The notes under the pieces: model-generated
The model's input: the letters and a program-made list of their open reading frames with translations, nothing else
What the model was told of the DNA's origin: nothing
Databases searched by the model: none
Assembly: GCF_051106095.1 (NCBI RefSeq)
Contig: NC_135786.1
Span: forward strand, 88,324,001-88,388,000
Direction: 5' to 3'
Length of the DNA: 64,000 bases
DNA from: Pogona vitticeps
Lineage: Eukaryota; Chordata; Lepidosauria; Squamata; Agamidae
Made by a program: the position numbers and the translations under genes
Shown: piece by piece, positions 60,972 through 64,000 of the stretch
Layout: the number at the start of each line of letters is the position of its first letter
Numbering within the stretch: the stretch's first letter is position 1

Positions 60972-62313
60972 ACTTTTAAGATTTCCTAGAGGTAGTGTAG
61001 CACTGAGCTTTGTTGCCTGGATCAGCTGGGTGGTGCAGCGCCTACTCAAAGGCAGTGACCCAACTTCACTGCTGCTGAGGACTCAAAGCCAGGTTGCTGC
61101 AGCTAGGCAAGTGCTGCACTGCCTGGCTAATCCAGGCAGCGAATCCCAGCACTGTGTGTTAGACGGCAGTGCCGTGTCTCTTCTCTGCCGCCTCTCACAC
61201 CACCTCTGCGGTTGCTGCTTCCTCTTCCTCCTGCCTCTGCCACCACTGGTCCTCCTCCTCTGGTCCTCCTCCTCTCCCCTCCCATTTCTCGCCTCTTGCT
61301 GGTAAGCCAAAGTCACAATTAACTCCAGCAGAGGGGTTTACAGATGCCCACCTGGTTGAAATAAGTCAGTTTCACCATTGATTTAAAATAAATGACCCTC
61401 TTGTGCAGGAGAATTTTACCTCACTCTGCAACCCAAAAACACGTTCCTAGGCCAAAAAGAAAAAAGAAAAGAAAAAAGAAAGAAAATTTTTAAAAAATCA
61501 TGTTTCCATAAGACACCTTATTTTAAATGAAAAATTTAAATGCTAAACTTGAATCAACACCAGTTCTTATTGGGAGCATAACCACAACTTTTGGGATAGG
61601 ATCTCAGGAGCAATTTTGGCCTTCCAAAGTCCAGGGATTGATACATGCACCCACCCCTGACCTCTGGAGGTCCCCAACGTATATCTAAAGCTTCTTAATT
61701 GAACTACCAGATATGGCCAAATGTCTAATTACGAAATGGGAAAAAGAAAGATTTAAAATGTTATTTATTCCAGCCACCGAATATGACAAACCAGAAAATG
61801 TAAGGAAATGCTGAAGGCACAAATTCAAAATGAAACATAGCGAAATGAGTTCCTGGTTAGGTTTTCAGACCAGTACAATGTTCTTTTGATAGTTTCAGTA
61901 TTTCTACAGCATTTAAGAGAAGCTTTCAAGCTTCTAAGCACAATTCTATCAATACTGTCCCAGAAACATGTCCTGTTGCCATATTGGAGCAGGCTGGATT
62001 GGGCTAAATATGGTTGCTCATAGTTTTGTAGAGGTGTGGTGTGCTGTTTGGTGTGTTCCTTGCATCTACATGGTGTACTCATCTCAAACAATTCTATTTA
62101 GCTCACCTATGTTTAAAAGGAAATAAAAAAGAAACAAAACAAATCTCTTTCTTCATACCCTCCTGTTTCCTCCTCTATCTGGGAGGAGGCTTTCATTTAA
62201 AAAGAAAATTTCTGGGAGATACAATGGATTAGCACTGCCTTAGTGGCCTTTAAAAAAACCAACCATTTTCTTTCTCCTTCTCCCCTTCTGTAGTAGGGCA
62301 GAGGAAGTATTTT

Positions 62314-62375
62314 ATTTCCCAATATCGTTAAGTAGTTAAGCTGTCTACTTAAGCCAGTTAAAGATATTGGGAAAT
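62314..62375. repeat. Imperfect 62-base hairpin
   Basis: Outer arms ATTTCCCAATATC and GATATTGGGAAAT are perfect over 13 bases; inner arms TTAAGTAG and CTACTTAA also pair. CLCA2 intron 7. Confidence 0.8.
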
Positions 62376-63229
62376 TGAAAGTAGCAAGCCATCTGTTTTT
62401 GTTCGGTCCCAGTGATCACACATGGTGGAACCTAACCAAAATGGAGCAATCCTAACCACAGCTAAAAAGAGTAGCCCCTGAAAGGGAGTCAAAAAGATGT
62501 AGGTAGGAATGGTTTGGGGTCAGGCTTGTTCATACTGGCACCTACGTCATGTGGTCATCAGGAAAGGGAGCAAACCAGGCCACCTCCAAAGCAGACCAGA
62601 CAGTGGGACAAACCCCAATGTAGAGGGGGGGACATTATATTTGAAAGAATAAGATGGATCTCATTCTTTTTATACAACATCTCATATAGCAGCACTGTTT
62701 ATATAAGCATCAGTGAATCATACATCTGGAAAATACACAGTGGAAACTCACCTGGACAACAGCACGTTGTTAAGAAGAGTATATAGACACCATCTATTTG
62801 TTCACTTATTTTGTTTGAATATTTTTATTGTCTTATTGCATTCCTCTTTGGTCCTCCAAGTAAGAGATATGTTGGGGAAAATATTACAGAGAATATTTGT
62901 GTTAAGGTCAGCAGCTCTTTTGAATCGCGAGTAATTAAGGAGAGGTGTGGACTGTGAGGCATATCCTGAAAGTAGCGTTATTGGTGGCTCTACCCTTTGG
63001 TACACTTCCAGCTATGCATAATGCAAGACATGCAGTAAGAACTGGTCAAAAGTTATACAATTGCTGACTGTTGTACTATATCACTAGCTTTAAGAAAATA
63101 GCTTGGGGATCCACATACTGTAGTAAAATATTTTCTGGATTCATGTTATTGAATTCAAGTTGGAAGGGAGTAAAAACTTAGCGATTCAGGCAGGCCTTCC
63201 CTCCTGCCAATACTTGATTTCCACTTTTC

Positions 63230-63410
63230 TTGTTTTTTGTTTTTTTTGTTTTTTGCTGTTATCTTCCCATCTTGATTATATTATTATTGTAGATTTTAAT
63301 TGTTGTTTTTAAATCCGTTTTGTGTACAATATATTGTGAGCTGCCCTGAGTAGACTTCTGTCTAGAAGGGTGGGATAAAATCTAATAATAAAATAAATAA
63401 TAAATAAAGG
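63230..63410 (+). mobile_element. LINE 3' tail
   Basis: TTGTGAGCTGCCCTGAGTAG, AGAAGGGTGGGATAAAATCT and AATAAAATAAATAATAAATA match the usual lizard LINE end (CGCCCTGAGT...AGAAGGGCGGTATAAATC). CLCA2 intron 7. Confidence 0.55.
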
Positions 63411-64000
63411 GAGGGAGGGAGGAAGGAATTTGTTCATTTATTTTAAAGGGTTGCTTCTTGTTTTGTTTATTTTCTATTTTAACTGATATTTCCAAAGCTT
63501 CCTGCAGTATTTGTAAAGATATGATAATTCCATGCAATTTTTAAAATTTAAAAACTAAAACCAAGAAGAAATTAGCGTTTTTCCTTTTAAATAGTTATTT
63601 ACTTAAATGTGTTTTTTTTTTAAAAAAAAACATGTTTAAGAAAAGAGCCCCAAGGGCAAGATATAGCAGCTTTGAAAACATTTTCTATTAAAAATGGTAT
63701 TAAAAACTGGGCTCAATGACCATGTTGGCTGGAAATTCTGAGAATTGTTGTCCTCAACTGTACCTTTTCCAGGCCTTGCCCATTACGTCAACAATATTAT
63801 TGGGATATTGTTTGGAGGGATTTGGGGCCAGTGTTGGTATTTTTAAAAAAATAATTAATTTTTTAAAGGATGTAAAAGTAACATGTTAGGAATATATTCC
63901 TTAAAATTACTTAAGCTCCTGAAGCACCTCTACACTGCTGAAATTCTCTGCCCTCTGAAATTGTGATATTGTTCTCCCAAATGTACAGTATTTGTAATAC

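Larger units (their letters stand above)
60528..64000. other. CLCA2: CLCA2 intron 7, to window end
   Basis: No exon with the expected VWA continuation (motif like ILVTSGDD...NCLPTV) was found. A CTCCTCCTC-rich stretch lies at 61217-61290. The two hairpins and LINE tail are listed separately. Confidence 0.6.

Noticed and set aside
1-64000. CRISPR arrays, operons, bacterial promoters, rRNA genes, tRNA genes
   Set aside because: The window is vertebrate nuclear DNA; no direct-repeat arrays or intact tRNA folds were seen apart from tRNA-derived SINEs.

Overview
This is vertebrate nuclear DNA, most likely from a lizard (squamate reptile). The evidence is three Bov-B (RTE) LINE copies, three SINEs of the Sauria SINE type whose 3' tails share a motif with the Bov-B tail, Penelope-like elements with GIY-YIG frames, and many palindromic DNA-transposon remnants. 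Two host genes sit back to back, in the same order and orientation as the human 1p22.3 pair ODF2L (minus) and CLCA2 (plus).

Left part (about 1-37.3 kb): the whole coding region of an ODF2L (BCAP) orthologue lies on the minus strand. I could place 19 coding exons, all with AG/GT borders and consistent phase. They join to a 757-codon frame that starts MEGSG in a GC-rich first exon (37180-37194) and stops at 1083-1085. The product is a long coiled-coil protein related to ODF2. Its introns carry most of the repeats: a Bov-B copy inside a MITE, an L1-like internally deleted element with its own MITE, a transposase-like fossil, tRNA-derived SINEs and several hAT and Tigger-like MITEs.

Middle (about 37.3-47.7 kb): a GC-rich bidirectional-looking promoter region with NRF1-like words, a Bov-B insertion with an open 348-codon frame less than 0.6 kb upstream of the ODF2L start, then about 9 kb of intergenic DNA. 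That stretch holds a Penelope fragment, a TTAA-flanked inverted-repeat element, an enlarged Tigger-like MITE and a nested SINE. I see no further host gene in it.

Right part (47.7-64 kb): the first seven coding exons (408 codons) of CLCA2 lie on the plus strand. They cover the signal peptide, the HEXXH metalloprotease region, the CLCA cysteine cluster and the start of the VWA domain. The gene continues beyond the window. Its introns contain a degenerate telomere-like fold-back, two Penelope-like copies (one with an inverted 5' part), LINE pieces, a perfect 24-bp hairpin and an unidentified 270-codon open frame on the opposite strand (53568-54398), which is the least explained signal here. The two host genes have unrelated jobs (centriole/cilium biology versus a secreted or membrane protease that modulates chloride conductance); their adjacency is conserved synteny, not a pathway.
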